NCBI GenBank assembly: GCA_933207985.1
Contig: OW240915.1
Span: 119,281,895 to 119,345,894, forward strand
Direction: 5' to 3'
From: Pelobates cultripes
Taxonomy: Eukaryota; Chordata; Amphibia; Anura; Pelobatidae
DNA length: 64,000 nucleotides
Made by a program: the position numbers and the translations under genes. The notes beneath the pieces are model-generated. The model searched no databases and had not been told where the DNA came from. It worked only from the letters and a program-made list of their open reading frames with translations. This document shows, piece by piece, positions 10,986 through 20,309 of this stretch. Each line of letters starts with the position of its first letter. Within the stretch, counting starts at the first letter, position 1.

Positions 10986-11300
10986 TTTATATATTTTATG
11001 TGTGCTGTTCAGACAATAGTTAAAAATAAAAACAGTCCCACATATGAGAGATGGATGGTATACCGGGTCACAGTAGACTGAGGGTCCAAAAAGGTAGGTA
11101 GAAGTTTCGCTCTCTTGCCGGCCGGACAGAGAAGGAGGAGGACTGCCTTGTGCTATACTGACACCGGGTGTTCGCCGCGTGCATTCCACTGTGGCTGGAT
11201 GCGTTCCAAGTCTCTCTCTCAGGAACTGATGATCGGAGGATGCCTTCCTTACGCGTTTCGTGATTTCAAATCACTTCATCAGAGGATGGCATCAAAGAAG
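10986..11300 (-). mobile_element. Penelope-like element terminal region (inferred)
   Basis: Read on the minus strand, this segment starts with a hammerhead-like fold (11239-11293) and runs into a GC-richer region (GCCGGCAAGAGAGCGAAAC near 11105). Hammerhead motifs of this type are known from the pseudo-LTRs of Penelope-like elements. No coding sequence is present here. The start of the same motif recurs on the plus strand at 11613, so two terminal fragments face each other. Confidence 0.45.
11239..11293 (-). ncRNA. Hammerhead-ribozyme-like motif
   Basis: On the minus strand the order is: GATGCC, AT, CCT, CTGATGA, a stem-loop (GTGAT / ATCAC with a 5-nt loop), GAAAC, GCGTA, AGG, AA, GGCATC. 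GATGCC pairs with GGCATC and CCT with AGG to form stem I. CTGATGA and GAAA are the conserved hammerhead core boxes, and GUA fits the NUH cleavage rule. An unpaired A follows CTGATGA, and stem III is minimal, as in retroelement-borne hammerheads. Activity is inferred, not shown. Confidence 0.6.
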
Positions 11301-11530
11301 CATTGACTTCCTATATACTCACTGGCTTCAATCAGTTAATTGCTCTGATCAGTTAATTAGATACAATTAATAAATTAACCCTCAATTTGCCAAAACAAAG
11401 AATTGAGAACAAGAAAGTTTTTTGGAAAATCATTAAAATAGTGATTAAAAAATATAAAAATAATAACATACAATTAATTACATCATGAATAGATTATCAT
11501 ATAATCATTATGGTATATATATACACTAAT

Positions 11531-11612
11531 TAGTACATAATTCAATATAATTCAATAAAATTCAAACTCAAGAAATGAGACTTTTTATTGAATTATATTG
11601 AATTATGTACTA
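11531..11612. repeat. Perfect 30-bp inverted repeat
   Basis: 11531-11560 and 11583-11612 are exact reverse complements around a 22-nt spacer. The arms are AT-rich (TTCAATATAATTCAATAAAA on the left). The right arm abuts a plus-strand copy of the start of the hammerhead motif (GCCATCCTCTGATGAAGTG, about 11615-11633). Confidence 0.85.
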
Positions 11613-11980
11613 TTGCCATCCTCTGATGAAGTGAGTACCCCACCAGTACCCCGGAGAGCATATCCCTTAATCTATTCAGTTCCTGCTTCATCCATCTTAC
11701 CAGCTGATGCTGCTGTACCAGCCCCAGATCGTTCCCCCCAGCGTGGAGAACTGCATTGTAAACATCCCCCCAACAAACCAACGAAAACCAAACCAACGAA
11801 GTGCCAACTTGTCCTTTTGGAAGGGCCCAGCTGCTGCCTTTGAACTCTATCTGCCGCTCTCCTCTTGGCCCAGAACACAAATGAGTGCCCTACGATCCAG
11901 GCGACATCCAGGGAAACAAACAAAATCATCACCACCAACGCACAGTATACAGCGGCAGTATACTTAAACACCCCGAACTG
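11595..11980 (-). pseudogene. SGNH-hydrolase-like domain of a retroelement
   Basis: On the minus strand WIVGHSFVFWAKRRA (about 11890) and AGGNDLGLVQQHQLVRWMK (about 11730) lie in different frames. They resemble block I (G-H-S in place of G-D-S) and block III (G-x-N-D) of SGNH/GDSL hydrolase-like domains, which occur next to RT and tyrosine recombinase in Ngaro-type retroelements. A short hydrophobic tail (LNRLRDMLSGVLVGY) follows. A frameshift separates the blocks and the His-containing block V is not seen. The link to the upstream RT relic is inferred from strand and spacing. Confidence 0.55.
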
Positions 11981-12059
11981 CCCTGCCATCCATTCGATAG
12001 TACGCAGAAGGTGTGAATCCACCAAGTTCACTGGGCCCACATGGAAGAAATCCTCCCTA

Positions 12060-12655
12060 GCCACCCACTTCAAGAAGGAACTGAATGTCTCAAAGTAACA
12101 GTATAAAATTGAACAGCCAATAGGTAGACACAAGTCGACAAAATACCCCCCTGTCAAAGTAACAACCCAGCAGGTGGTGACAGTCGGGGTGAACGGGCAG
12201 CCAACGTAAAGCTGCCTCCACTTCCACCTATGCCATCAGTGCCCGGCCTTCTTTACCAGCTTGACAGCCTGGTCGAATGATGAGTAGGAGACCGAGCAAA
12301 GTCCCTCGTCGATGTCGTCATTCACCGACCCCCTCTTCAGGTAGGTTAGGTGGTGAATGAGCCGAAATTTTCCCGGCTCCTTTTTTGGAACCACTCCCAG
12401 AGGCGACACCTGTAAATTAGCCAGGGGCGGCACCCCAAAAGGGCCCGCCATCCTGCCCAACTGAGCCTCCTTTGCTAACTTCTCCCGAAATACCTCCGGG
12501 AACTCCGCCACTGAACGCAGATTGCGCAGACCCCGCGGCCCCTCCCGGTCCTGGAAAGGAATGAAAAAACCTGATTCGAAACCCTCCCACAGCAATTCAG
12601 CCGTCGTCCGATTACCGTTGCGGCATAGCCACAGCACCATCGTGCCTAACTTCAC
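12060..12655 (-). pseudogene. DIRS/Ngaro reverse transcriptase, broken
   Basis: The first part (12655-12236) carries MAGPFGVPPLANLQVSPLGV, VPKKEPGKFRLIHHLTY and SVNDDIDEGLCSVSY in one frame, the N-terminal RT region of DIRS-group elements. The second part (about 12200-12060) carries YFVDLCLPIGCSILYCYFE, the LPMGCSxSCxxFE block. The segment between, which should hold the first catalytic aspartate, is missing, and the Y-L-D-D block is not visible. The enzyme is inactive. The gag finger lies upstream and an SGNH-like domain downstream. Confidence 0.7.
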
Positions 12656-12695
12656 TTTGTGTTAGGACCCGCGGTAGTGGGTGCACTCCCCGCCG

Positions 12696-12938
12696 CTAAA
12701 GACCCCCCAAACCTATTACGCTTGAAACATTGAGGCCGTGGGTGGCACGGCAACCCGAGCACTCGTGCTTGAACCGACAGGCGGACCCCCACTTGTACTG
12801 GCCCTTGTTGAAGAACCAGCATAAGCCCTTTTGCAGGGCGGCCGACAAGGCGGATGGTCCCCTTGCGCCAGCCGTCTGCTGAAAGGATTGTTCCTTCTGC
12901 GCCATCATCAGCTTCATCTGCGCCATCATCAGCTTCAT
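12696..12938 (-). pseudogene. DIRS/Ngaro gag C-terminal zinc finger
   Basis: The 80-codon frame contains CWFFNKGQYKWGSACRFKH followed by ECSGCRATHG. This is the C-x-F-N-x-G-x-C-x-x-G-x-x-C-R-F-x-H-x-C-x-x-C pattern near the end of gag-like proteins of DIRS/Ngaro elements, which bind nucleic acid. The expected second cysteine is Tyr here (KGQYKWG), so the finger is damaged. The N-terminal part contains a short repeat (KLMMAQM). It lies just upstream of the RT piece on the same strand. Confidence 0.6.
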
Positions 12939-13130
12939 ACCCGGATTAGCTGCCAGCCGCTGCCTAAACTGCTCATCATACCGCTACCACGCGAGCCCAC
13001 CGTACATGCGGTACACTTCCCAGATACCATCAAAGTAGCAAAACAATGATGAGCACAACCTCGGTGACATTTCATTTCATCATCATCATCAGGCCCTCAG
13101 GGGTCCCGGTCTCTGTACCTCCAACCGTGA

Positions 13131-13640
13131 CAATGATATCCTTACTTATTCCCCCGACCTCCAGACTTATCATAAACATGTCAAACAAGTACTTTCAACT
13201 TTGCTTGAAAATGGGCTTTATTACAAACTTGAAAAATGTATCTTTGACCAGACGGAGGTTCAGTTTTTGGGGTATAATATTTCAGCCTCCAAATGGATCC
13301 TCGTAAACTACTGGCTGTTCTACACTGACCATTACCTAATGGGTTAAAAGCCATCCAAATGTTTATTGGTTTTGCTAATTATTACAGGAGATTCATCAAA
13401 GGGTTCTCTTCTGTGATAGCCCCCATCACCAATATGACACGAAATGGGGCTAGTTGTACTATATGTTCTTTCTCAAAGGGAGAGTCAGGATACCCTTTTA
13501 CATGCTTGCGGGTACTTTTCTATAAAAGTTGTCTCCTGCAGAGTGTAACTACAATATTTGTAACAGAGAATTGTTGGCCATTACTAATGCTTAAAGAATG
13601 GCGACATCTTTTAGAGGGTTCCATCTTTTTTTTCAGCTTG
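13131..13640 (+). pseudogene. Gypsy RT-thumb / RNase H relic
   Basis: Starting in the RT palm (DILTYSPDLQTYHKHVKQVL), this piece continues with [20 protein letters not shown] and LGYNIS, then [20 protein letters not shown] at about 13370. Weak RNase H matches run to about 13620 (EWRHLLEGS). It is closely similar to 50320-50930 of the intact Gypsy element in this window, so it is a second, older copy of that family. Several frameshifts and a damaged RNase H make it non-functional. The left edge abuts unrelated sequence. Confidence 0.75.
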
Positions 13641-13844
13641 TTCTGCCATTTTTCGTGTGAGATTTAGAATGAACTGCAATACCGGCGCTGGCCAGTAGGT
13701 GGCACTGTGTATGGAGATTGACAGGGATAGGAAGCTGCATCTTATCCCTGCTTCTCTCTGCTGATTGAAACCGCAGGGGAACAACACATGCAACCAGAGA
13801 CAGCCTACAGATCAGGTAAGTGAGGGATGGGGGAGGGTTTGAGA

Positions 13845-14075
13845 TAGCCTATAGATTTGGGGGCAGCAGCCTATAGATTTGGGGGGCAGCAACCTATAGA
13901 TTTGGGGGCAGCAACCTATAGATTTGGGGGCAGCAACCTATAGATTTGGGGGCAGCAACCTATAGATTTGGGGGGCAGCAGCCTATATAGATTTGGGGGT
14001 GGGCAGCAGCCTATAGAATTTGGGGGGCAGCAGCCTATAGATTTGAAGTGACAGCAGCCTGTAGATTAGGGGAGT
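13845..14075. repeat. 24-bp-class minisatellite
   Basis: About nine units of AGCCTATAGATTTGGGGGCAG with small length changes. The array is disrupted on the right by the hAT-type MITE starting at 14111. Confidence 0.85.
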
Positions 14076-14110
14076 GAGGCATGGGGGGCAGTCTATAGGT
14101 GGGGAGTGAG

Positions 14111-14184
14111 CATAGGCGTGCGCAGCCTGTGCATTAGGGTGTGCACCCTAAAGCACAAACACATACATGTGTATATGTATGCGC

Positions 14185-14261
<77 letters not shown>

Positions 14262-14939
14262 GCACACTGTTGTGTGTGTGTGTGAGGGTGCTCTTAGTGT
14301 GCTGTGTGTGAGGGTGCTGTTTGTGAGGGAACTGGTAGTGTGCTGTGTGTGTGTGTGAGAGGGTGTTTGTGTGTGCGTTTTTGTTCGGGTCCTGTTAGTG
14401 TGCTGTTTGTGTGTGGGTGTTGTGTGTTTGTCAGGGTGCTGTTTGTGTGTGGGTGCTGTGTGGGTTTTGTGTGTTTGTGAGGATGCTGTTAGTGTGCTGG
14501 GTGTGTGGGTGTTGTATGTGTGTGGGTGCTGTGTGTGCGAGGGTGATGTATGTGTGTGGGTGCTGTGTGTGTGTGTGTGGGTGCTGTTTGTGGGCTGTGT
14601 GTGCTGTATGTGTGTGTGCTGTATGTTTGGGCAGAGGTGGGGGCAGACTAGTTAATATCCCAGTCCTGCTGCCTTCCCTGGTGGTTCAGTGGAGAGTGAA
14701 TTCTAGCCCAGGTTCTCTGCTGCCTCCCTCCATGCTGCTGTGGACCGGTGAGGTAGAACTTTGATCTCCCCAACAGCCCATGGAGGCTTAGACCAGAGCT
14801 GCCGCTCGGATAGCGTCGGCTCCGCATGAGCCGACCGGGGAGATCCAGAGATCTCCCCTGCCGGTCTCAATCCATTGGCGTGCCGCGGGGATTAGGGTGT
14901 GCCCAGGCACACCCGACACACCCCGTGCGCACGGCTATA
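14111..14939. mobile_element. hAT-type MITE with 8-bp TSD
   Basis: The ends are CATAGGCGTGCGCA and, on the other strand, TATAGCCGTGCGCA; the flanking 8-mers are GGAGTGAG (14103-14110) and GAAGTGAG (14940-14947), 7 of 8 identical. Sub-terminal GTGTGC...GCACAC words are also inverted. The interior holds a (GT)n(AT)n tract and a GTGT-rich minisatellite but no transposase. Confidence 0.7.
14187..14640. repeat. (GT)n-(AT)n microsatellite and GTGT-rich minisatellite
   Basis: A pure (GT)n run at 14187-14214 passes into (AT)n to about 14257. Irregular units of GTGTGTGGGTGCTGT follow up to 14640. The Cys/Val-rich ORFs here are repeat artefacts. Confidence 0.9.
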
Positions 14940-14974
14940 GAAGTGAGGGATGGGGGAGACAGCCTACATGAAGA

Positions 14975-15545
14975 GTAAGCAAGGAGCATGAAGGTAAGGT
15001 AAGAAAAGGAGAAGGAACAGAAATGAGCAGGAAGGGACATCAAGGAGCAGAAAGGGGCAGCAAGGAGCTGGAAGGGACAGCAAGGAGCAAAAAAGGTAAA
15101 GTAGGAGAAGGAGCACAAAGGAACAGAAATGAACAGGAAGGGTCAGCAAGGAGCTGGAAGGTAAAGCAGCACAAAGGTAAAGTAGAAGGAGCAAAAATGA
15201 AATGAGCTGGAAAGGGCAGAATGAGCACAAAGGTAAAGTAGGAGAATGAGCAGAAAGGGACAGCAAGGAGCAGGAAGGGGCAGGAAGGGGCAGCAAGGAG
15301 CAGAAAGGGGCAGCAAGGAGCAGAAAGGGACAGCAAGGAGCAGAAAGGGACAGCAAGGAGCACAAAGGTAAAGTAGAAACGGGAGCAGAAAGGGACAGCA
15401 AGGAGCACAAAGGTAAAGTAGAAAAGGGAGCAGAAAGGGTCTGCAAGGAGCAGAAAGGGATCAGAATGAGAAAGGAGCAGAAGGGTGCAAAATAAGCAGA
15501 AAGTAGCAGAAAGGTAAAAGAGCAGAAGGGGCCAAGGATAGAAAA
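14975..15545. repeat. Purine-rich minisatellite
   Basis: Tandem units on GCAGAAAGGGACAGCAAGGA with interspersed CACAAAGGTAAAGTAG units. The Leu/Ser/Cys-rich minus-strand ORFs of up to 222 residues are by-products of the purine strand bias. Confidence 0.85.
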
Positions 15546-15782
15546 CAGTGTCAGAAGAAAAAAAAAGACTGTCAAATGAAGGAGAGGAAAACGAGATTGG
15601 AGCAGGAAGGACAAATGAAGTGAACCCTCCACTTTATTCTGGATACCACATCAAGGCTTTGGTACCTGGGCCAGGCAGGGAAACACTGGTCCTTCTCATC
15701 TCCAAAGGTAAAAAAATATCAGTATTAATGTGTTCACTTTTATTTACTGAGTGTCAGGAAACACAGAGTGCCGTTGGGTAGG

Positions 15783-15938
15783 GGTGTTGCTGATTGACTA
15801 GAGCGGTCAGCTAGCACTCTAAGCCAATCAGTAGCTTCCCATTCATAAAAAAGTAAAAATATTTTATGAAACGGGAACTAGCGATTGGCTTAGAGCGTCA
15901 ACTGTCCACTCTAGCCAATCAGCGGCACCCATGCCTGA
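15783..15938. mobile_element. Foldback element (long inverted repeat)
   Basis: Arms of about 60 bp (left 15783-15846, right about 15875-15938) share TGATTGRCTAGAG, CTCTAAGCCAATC and TTCCC in inverted order around an AT-rich centre. Looser pairing continues outward to about 15750 and 15970 (AGTGTCAGGAA / TTCCTGACACT). Confidence 0.65.
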
Positions 15939-16047
15939 CGTCAATCTGCACTTCCTGACACTCTGTTTCAGAAGCCAAAATACCAATGAGAGACCTGGAG
16001 CTGGAGTAAGCCTTTGGGGTTAAACCATTTGAGAGTGATTTAACCTC

Positions 16048-16136
16048 TTAAAGGAAAGCCAGCACCCAGGGGCTTCCTGGCATCATAGCATTTTCATTTA
16101 GGTGAAGTTGTTATGGTGACCAGAATGGTCCTTTAA
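16048..16136. mobile_element. Small TTAA-flanked repeat (piggyBac-like)
   Basis: An 89-bp segment begins TTAAAGGA and ends TCCTTTAA, giving TTAA flanks and short inverted ends, as expected for piggyBac-type insertion. A second TTAAAGGAACACTATAG start follows at 16142 and resembles the repeat start at 62693; its far end is not resolved. Confidence 0.45.
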
Positions 16137-16269
16137 TTTGCTTAAAGGAACACTATAGTATCAGGAATACAAAATTATATTCCTGACACCATAGTTGTGA
16201 AAACGCTATTCACCCTGGCTTTATGTGATAATGGCTATGCCCCTTCCCTTTCATGACACTGTCAAAAAG

Positions 16270-16912
16270 TGTAGCGTTACTCACCTTCTCCAGGGGCCGG
16301 CCGCGGTCCTCTCTTCGAGCCGCGCGCGGTCCTGCTGCTGCACGAGCCGCGCGCGGCTCATCCGACGGCCTCAGCAGGAAGGCGGGCAGTGACCGCAAGA
16401 AGCGGTCACGTGTCCCGCCTGAATCTAAGAGCGCGCCGCGAGTCTCGGGCGCGCTCTTAAAGAGACAGTGGGAGCCTAAATTGTTAAAAGGCTCCCATTG
16501 GCCCCTGTCATGCCACACTCCCCATACACTTACCTTTTGGGGGTGTGGATATGACAGGAGCCAATCACATTAGTTTAGAAGCTATATATACTTACCTCTC
16601 CCTTTACTCCCTGCCCTATCGTGGTTTCTGTATCAGTTCCCTTTAGCGCTTGTTGTGTTCAGTTGTGTTTCTCCGTTTTGACTTTGGCTTTGTTTCTGAC
16701 TACGTTTTCTCTTTATCCTTATCTGTTCTGGTTGTCGGCTTGCTGTTTACTGTGTACCAGACCCCGGCTTGTCCTAGTTTACGCTGTCTCTCTGTGTCCT
16801 TGACTTTGGATCGTCCCTGACTCTGCCTCCTCTCATATACGTCGAGTCCGGCCATTCTAAGGTCCGGTAGACGTATTTCTCCTCTGTGTTGTCTTCTGTT
16901 TAGCCGAATCCT
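16270..16912 (+). mobile_element. Diverged solo LTR of the sushi-like Gypsy family
   Basis: It shares ordered blocks with the LTRs at 471-842 and 47810-48305: CCCTGCCCTATCGTGGTTTC, the TTTGACTTTGGC block, GTCCGGCCATTCTAAGGTCC and GTAGACGTA. The left half is GC-rich (CCGCGCGCGG palindromes near 16320-16355), unlike the others. TGTAGCG at 16270 may be the 5' end; the 3' terminus is lost at the junction with the Penelope-like ORF. Confidence 0.6.
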
Positions 16913-16937
16913 GCGTGTTGGGGTATATATACCTTAG

Positions 16938-17739
16938 GCTTCGACGGAATTGCTCTGATTTGGGTGACTTCCAATTTAAAGCCAAGTCCCTGCACCAACA
17001 ATTTAAAGACAAATGCCTTAAAAGAGCCTACAAAAGGGCTCTGTTGACGGACAGGGTTGACCTTTTATCTGATTCTTCTAATGCCAACCCTAGTAATAAA
17101 ACCATCAGGATGATCAGCACATTTGACACTGGGTGGAATGTAATAAAAGAGTCACTCCAAAAATTCTGGCCTATCCTCCTTAGAGACTCACACTTGAAAG
17201 AAGTACTGGGTCCACGTGTTACCATTACAGCTAGGAGGGGAAAAAACCTCCGTGACATGCTGTCCCCCAGTCATTTTTCCAGCAAACAGAACCTGCGGAC
17301 TACCTGGCTGGGGCGTCAAATACCAGTGGGCACCTTCCAATGTGGAAGGTGTGTAGCGTGTAAATTTATTCTAAGGGATTCTAAACAAGTTAAGGACAGT
17401 GAAGGAAAACAACCTTTTCAGATTGCACATTTCTTTAATTGTAACTCAGCAGGATTGGTCTATCTCCTCACGTGTAGTTGTAAATTGATGTACGTGGGGA
17501 AGACATTCAGGCCCTTTAAAGAGCGCATTAAAGAACATGTGAGATGCACCAAAAATCGCGTAGAGACTCCCATCTCTAGACATCTTAAAGAACATCATGA
17601 GGGTTCATCCAAATATATACGCTTCTGCGGCCTTGAGCTGGTTAAGCGTGAACCTAGAAGGGGTGACTTTGATAAAATTCTGCGCCAGAGGGAATGCAGA
17701 TGGATATACAAACTCAACACTCTACACCCTTTGATTTGA
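16938..17739 (+). pseudogene. Penelope-like element C-terminal ORF with GIY-YIG endonuclease
   Basis: A 270-codon open frame matches the 3' part of Penelope-like retroelement polyproteins. These join a reverse transcriptase to a GIY-YIG endonuclease that nicks the target. Visible parts are the post-RT region (AYKRALLTDRVDLL, about 17025), the linker RGKNLRDMLSPSHF (17235), the Cys motif FQCGRCVACKF (17340), and the GIY-YIG core GLVYLLTCSCKLMYVGKT (17455) with FKERIKEHVR. RRGDFDKILRQRECRWIYKL (17650) ends the domain. The RT itself is absent, replaced upstream by a solo LTR. The segment is open to the TGA at 17739, but as a 5'-truncated copy it is unlikely to be active. Confidence 0.8.
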
Positions 17740-18110
17740 TTTTGTACTTGGGTACACTCTGCATAAGAAAACGGGTAATACCTGATTTTCTTTGAATGTT
17801 CCTTGTTTCTGTAAAATAGAAAGCAACCTGGGTTATTTAATTTTGAACCTTGTATGTAGCTGCTTTTTAAGCTACGATCTGGGTTCTCAATATTCCTTTA
17901 GGTCATGTTGTGCTTTTTTACCATTAATGTGATGTCTTTTTGTACTTATACACTGAGGGTACTTTCTATATACACTATTTTGTTTCTTCTATTCTGGTTT
18001 TTGTTTCTTCTTTTTTGATGTTGTGTTGGTTGTTTTCATTATTTACTATTTTTATTATTATTCATTATTATTTAGTATTATTATAAGAGTGGTCTCCCTT
18101 AAATGCTGCC
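17740..18110 (+). other. T-rich 3' region of the Penelope-like copy
   Basis: No gene is seen. The sequence is T-rich with a TTATTATTATTCATTATTATT stretch near 18050, and ends where an LTR begins (TGTGATGAGA at 18111). It is presumably the 3' UTR of the preceding ORF. Confidence 0.45.
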
Positions 18111-18985
18111 TGTGATGAGACCAATCTCGCCACATTGCATTGGAGAAGCCTGGTTGCTCGCCTGCTGCCTTTGGACTATGGCCCCCTTTTAAAAGACTTT
18201 ATTTTTGCATGCAGAAAAGCTGTATTCGTGCTTTTCTGCCGGTTGTTCGGTAGTTTCAATCTACCGAACAACCGTACGAATGACTGGACCACCTGGGAGC
18301 TGGAGTGTGCCGGCAATTAACCTCCCTGAAGCTGCGGTTAACCGCAGCTTAATTGATGAATGCTGGGTGGCCGCCATTCGTATCCCGAACACGAGGTCGC
18401 GGCCATTTTAAACCATACGAATGAACAGCGGTGTTCGCCTCTATTTTCATGGAACTAAAATCGGACACAGTTTTGCGCGAACACCGCTGAAGCCGCCGAC
18501 CTCCCTTCTTGTTCGGTGAAAGTGCACGAATGACCCGGTGTTCGGTATTTTTGTTTGAATGTCTTATACCCCAGATAGGAATCCCATGGAGCCCATTCGT
18601 ATGAAACTGACTGTGTAAAGACTTTGGCTCCATGGCGATTAAACTGTATTCGTGTGGTCTGAGTGCCATTCACCTAATAATGTGCACTCAGACCTGAGCT
18701 ATCTGGGGATATGTTACATGTCTGTGTTTTATGTAATAAATGTTACTTTGTGTATTTTAAAGTATAATGCTGGTTTTGTGTCCCCACGTGTGTAATGGAG
18801 TTTTGCCTTTGTCTTGGGAGATAATTGAGTTACTTCCCAATTATCTCCCAAGGCAGAGGGGAGGAAGCCAGGATGCATGGTGGGAAATACTGTGACTGTG
18901 TGTCCTATTTGTCTACTTGTCTGTCCCTTGTCACAGTCTCCCATTTGGTCCCCTAGGGGAGTGTCCACCAGGTGGGAGACCTGCA
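18111..18985 (+). mobile_element. LTR of the TGTGAC/TGTTAC family, 3' truncated
   Basis: It begins TGTGATGAGA and follows the family order: GGAGAAGCC, the ATTCGT-rich segment with GGGTGGCCGCCATTCGTAT, the CTCAGACCTGAGCTATCTGGGGAT block, AATAAATGTTAC, and the paired GGAGATAATTGAGTTACTTCCCAATTATCTCC motif. It stops near 18985, at the start of LINE sequence, so the last third and any 3' target duplication are missing. Related copies lie at 25284, 31556, 44520 and 62793. Confidence 0.7.
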
Positions 18986-20030
18986 TAAAATCGGTCTAGA
19001 TGAAAATGCTTGTTATTGGGTAGAACATTGGCTTAAAAACAGAGTACAAAAAGTTGTCATTGATGGTAAATTTTCAAGCTGGACAGAGGTGGCAAATGGT
19101 GTCCCTCATGGGTCTATAAATGATCTTGAAGACAGCATTGAAAGGCATGTTTCAGTGTTTGCAGATGACACAAAACTTTGTAAAATAATACAATGTGAGC
19201 AAGATATTACTTTGCTGCAGAGAGATTTTGATAGACTGGGGGACTGGGCACTCAAATGGCAGATGAAATTTAATGTTGAAAAATGCAAAGTTATGCACTT
19301 CGGCGTAAAGAATACACAAGCAACATATTCCCTTAATGGAAGCGAATTAGGGTATACGTTGCTTGTTACAGACAACAAACTATGCAACAATGTGCAATGT
19401 CAATCAACAGTGGCCAAGGCCAGTAAGGAATTGTCATGCATGAAAAAGGGCATTCATTCTCGGGACGAGAATATCATTTTGCCTCTTTATAAATCACTGG
19501 TAAGACCCCATATTGAATATGCTGTGCAATTTTGGGCACCTCTTCTAAAGAATGATATTATGGCGCTAGAAAGTCGGACTAAAAAATTAATAAAAGGAAT
19601 GGAACATATCAGCTATGAAGAAAGGTTAAGAAATTTAAACCTATTTAGTTTAGAAAAACGTCACCTGAGAGGGGATATAACATTATACAAATATATTCGG
19701 GGCCAATACAAACCATTGTGTGAAAATCTATTCACATACCGGACTTTACATAGGACACGAGGCCATGCGTTTAGACTGGAAGAAAGGAGATTTCGTCTAA
19801 GGCAAAGGAAAGGTTTTTTTACTGTAAGAACAATCAGGATGTGGAATTCTCTGCCTGAAGAAGTGGTTTTATCAGAGTCCATACAGATAGCTTGTTGCAA
19901 AATTGTGCTTCAAACTGTTTTTTTTTTTGCCTTCTTTTGGATCAACAGCAAAAAAACAAATGTGAGGAAGGCTGAACTTGATGGACGCAAGTCTCTTTTC
20001 AGCTATCCTACAAAAGACAATCATACATAG
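18975..20030 (+). pseudogene. CR1/L2-type LINE reverse transcriptase C-terminal half
   Basis: A single 352-codon frame reads through the RT palm and thumb of a non-LTR retrotransposon. Visible parts are VPHGS (block C start), SVFADDTKLCK (catalytic F-A-D-D, about 19158), GDWALKWQMKFNVEKCKVMH, and the C-terminal SLVRPHIEYAVQFWAP, EERLRNLNLFSLEKRHLRGD and TVRTIRMWNSLPEEVV. A stretch is missing between VPHGS and INDLEDSIE, so the deletion kept the frame. A second deletion near 19890 fuses the ORF to the 3' UTR (GGATCAACAGCAAAAAAC...). The N-terminal RT and the endonuclease are absent. Confidence 0.8.
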
Positions 20031-20309
20031 TGCAGATAGTATATAACTGTGCAATTATGTATCTATTCGTATATGGTGTTATTCACTCACAAACAGAGAG
20101 CTGTGGACCCAGCTCTAGTTGAAATCACTTTCGGATCCGTCTAGGCGACCCACCCCTGTTTAGGATATATGTCTTGTCCTACAGGGAGATAGATGAACCG
20201 GAGATAGCGTAGTACAGTCTATACAAATTAAAATAAAAGTGTTGATCCCAAGTGGGTACTTACAGACCAAGAGTCTAGATTGACTCAATTCTTGAATAAT
20301 GTGCAGATT

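Larger units (their letters stand above)
11595..12970 (-). mobile_element. DIRS/Ngaro-type retroelement relic with SGNH-like domain
   Basis: On the minus strand the order is a gag-type zinc finger, a reverse transcriptase in two pieces, and an SGNH-hydrolase-like domain. That order, together with the RT signature, points to the tyrosine-recombinase retrotransposons (YREs), in which some Ngaro members carry an SGNH domain. No tyrosine recombinase or terminal repeats are visible, so the class call rests on RT, gag and SGNH. Confidence 0.65.

Noticed and set aside
13845..14075. CRISPR-like regular repeats
   Set aside because: Head-to-tail minisatellite without spacers.
14167..14764. Cys/Val-rich ORFs
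   Set aside because: Products of the GTGT repeat inside a MITE.
14867..15632. Minus-strand Leu/Ser/Cys-rich ORFs resembling membrane proteins
   Set aside because: They come from a purine-rich tandem repeat read on the opposite strand; overlapping frames are equally open.
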